Origin: Armatimonadota bacterium
Lineage (GTDB): Bacteria > Armatimonadota > Zipacnadia > Zipacnadales > FEN-943
Assembly: GCA_029777735.1 (NCBI GenBank)
Contig: JAKORR010000201.1
Coordinates: 1-6,574 of the forward strand
DNA length: 6,574 bases
Direction: 5' to 3'
A program made the translations under genes and the position numbers. Below are positions 5,710 through 6,574 of the stretch, in pieces. The notes under the pieces are model-generated. The model was not told the origin of the DNA. It did no database searches and saw nothing but the letters and a program-made list of their open reading frames with translations. How positions within the stretch are numbered: position 1 is the first letter of the stretch; the number at the start of each line of letters is the position of its first letter.

Positions 5710-5732
5710 GTACCCCGAAAGTCCAGGGGTAC
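5710..5732 (+). other. Hairpin in the tRNA-Cys to tRNA-Gly spacer
   Basis: GTACCCC (5710-5716) pairs perfectly with GGGGTAC (5726-5732) around a 9-base loop. No T-tract follows, so it is not an intrinsic terminator. It begins 5 bases after the tRNA-Cys CCA and may be a processing or stability element of the tRNA precursor; that role is inferred from position alone. Confidence 0.4.
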
Positions 5733-5802
5733 AAGACCGGGGCTACTCGAGGATTCTGTCCTGCAGTTTTGATGCTTCTTCCAATCGCCGTGCGGCAACG
5801 GA

Positions 5803-5879
5803 GCGGGAGTAGCTCAGTCTGGTAGAGCGCCTGCTTGCCAAGCAGAAGGTCGAGGGTTCAAATCCCTTCTCCCGCTCCA
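5803..5879 (+). tRNA. tRNA-Gly (anticodon GCC), copy 2
   Basis: Same 77 bases as the gene at 5509-5585: acceptor GCGGGAG (5803-5809) with CTCCCGC (5869-5875), T5876 discriminator, CCA 5877-5879, anticodon GCC at 5837-5839, and the same C-A mismatch at the top of the anticodon stem. Identity stops within a base or two of the gene on either side, so the flanks were not recently co-duplicated. Last gene of the cluster. Confidence 0.97.
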
Positions 5880-6226
5880 GTACCTCTACTCTCTCCGGAA
5901 TGTCTCCTCATATTACTTTGGTTCCCTCAGAATGAGCGTGGGGTCGCCCTGTGGTTCAGGCCCGACCTACGAGGGAGGACAGAGCGCTTTGCTCCTGAGA
6001 GCTTGTGATTTGTGATTCCTGGGATAGTGTGAGCGTGAGCCGCCCAGTCCACCCACTTCGTCTGCTCCGGTCTATGCGTACCGCCCCTGTCCTCATCCAG
6101 GCGAGTATCCAAGATGAGCCACTACGTTCGGGGGCAGGGATAGGATTCCTCAACAGGTTCCGGCAATTGCGTCCCTGACGGAAGGCCGGAGGAGCAGGGC
6201 TCTTCTGCCACAAGGTATCGCAGGAG
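5880..6226. other. Stretch without a recognisable gene (347 bp)
   Basis: Between the last tRNA and the stop of the DUF362-type gene. Reading frames here on both strands give low-complexity, Arg/Ser-rich translations with no family resemblance and no good ribosome-binding site. I see no clear terminator for the tRNA cluster: the best hairpins are short (GAGC/GCTC around AGG at 6192-6202, and an imperfect one near 5980-5997) and lack T-tracts. It could hold the 3' ends of both transcripts or a decayed sequence. Confidence 0.5.
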
Positions 6227-6574
6227 TCAGGCCGATGCCTGCACGCGCTTGATCTGAACGTTGTCCTGACGCCCGACGCCGGCTGCAGCCGCCAGCTGGA
6301 AATGGGCAACCTGTGATGGCTGGACAGGCAGAAACTCGCAGGCCGCCACGTCTGCCGCGACGATGTCAGGGCTGATGACGAGTGCGCTAGCTTGCTCCAC
6401 TTTGCCGGGCCCCTTTGGCCCATTGGTGGTTAGCACGCGCGTGCAGTCAATGATGTTGAGGGTTGGCCGCAGGGCTGTGCTCAGGTCTGCAATATTTTGG
6501 TGGAGGTTCTCTCCACCTTCTTCCTCACTCTTGGACTCGTGATAGCGTTGAGGGCGCCACACGGCGCCAAGCTG
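6227..6574 (-). CDS. DUF362-type protein, C-terminal part
   Basis: The frame is open from the right edge to a TGA at 6229-6227, giving the last 115 residues; the start is outside the window. The segment N-L-H-Q-N-I-A-D-L, then IIDCTRVLTTNGPKGPGKV, then a V-I-S-P-D-I-V-A-A-D-V-A-A stretch matches the end of the DUF362 domain as I recall it (typically an I-x-D-L-x-x-x-x-x-P-D-L-x-I-x-D-A block, then T-N-G-P-x-G-P-G, then D-x-V-A-x-D). DUF362 proteins are often fused to or found beside iron-sulfur ferredoxin domains; their biochemical role is unsettled. No 4Fe-4S cysteine motif occurs in this part. A GTG at 6562 lies in frame but is internal to the domain, so I do not take it as the start. The nearest genes are the tRNAs, which read the other way and tell nothing of its role. 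Confidence 0.72.
   Translation of the reverse strand, partial: QLGAVWRPQRYHESKSEEEGGENLHQNIADLSTALRPTLNIIDCTRVLTTNGPKGPGKVEQASALVISPDIVAADVAACEFLPVQPSQVAHFQLAAAAGVGRQDNVQIKRVQASA

Noticed and set aside
5377..5879. tRNA 3' ends as possible attachment sites of an integrated element
   Set aside because: The repeated segments are complete tRNA genes, not partial att duplicates, and no integrase or foreign gene lies between or beside them.
5956..6423. Minus-strand frames of 155 and 61 codons after the tRNA cluster
   Set aside because: Ser/Arg-rich translations with no family resemblance; the longer one overlaps the DUF362-type frame, which has clear family motifs.

Overview
This window comes from a bacterial chromosome that is G+C-rich by eye. 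It has strong AGGAGG-type ribosome-binding sites, GTG starts, near-consensus sigma70-type promoters and tRNA genes that encode their own CCA ends. Nothing in it is a mobile element, phage or CRISPR array. The phylum cannot be fixed from sequence alone; a deep-branching Gram-negative or Terrabacteria-like lineage (for example Armatimonadota or Chloroflexota) is a guess, not a reading.

Layout. At the left edge on the minus strand are the first 27 codons of a probable accD (acetyl-CoA carboxylase beta subunit, zinc-ribbon start). A 173-bp divergent spacer follows, then pheA on the plus strand (256-1317), a fused chorismate mutase / prephenate dehydratase / ACT protein that makes phenylpyruvate for phenylalanine synthesis. 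pheA converges on a three-gene minus-strand operon across an 82-bp spacer with a compact hairpin. In transcription order the operon holds a CNNM/CBS membrane protein (4960-3626), a second CNNM/CBS paralogue starting at GTG 3633 (to 2359), and a membrane-anchored M48-type metalloprotease (2359-1400). The three genes overlap by 8 and 1 bases, so they are probably translationally coupled. The operon has a good promoter at 5014-5043.

Reading the opposite way from the same 210-bp spacer, a TTGACT/TATAAT promoter drives a cluster of six tRNA genes: Leu(GAG), Val(CAC), Gly(CCC), Gly(GCC), Cys(GCA) and a second, identical Gly(GCC). About 350 bp without a recognisable gene follow. The right edge holds the C-terminal 115 codons of a DUF362-type protein on the minus strand.

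The content is mostly ordinary housekeeping. I did not find an undescribed system. The points worth a second look are motif departures inside otherwise well-conserved enzymes (PheA GPxG and ESRP motifs, the third zinc ligand of the M48 protease, ion-site residues of one CNNM paralogue), the coupled CNNM-CNNM-protease operon, the two identical tRNA-Gly copies flanking tRNA-Cys, and a bulged palindrome over the candidate pheA promoter.
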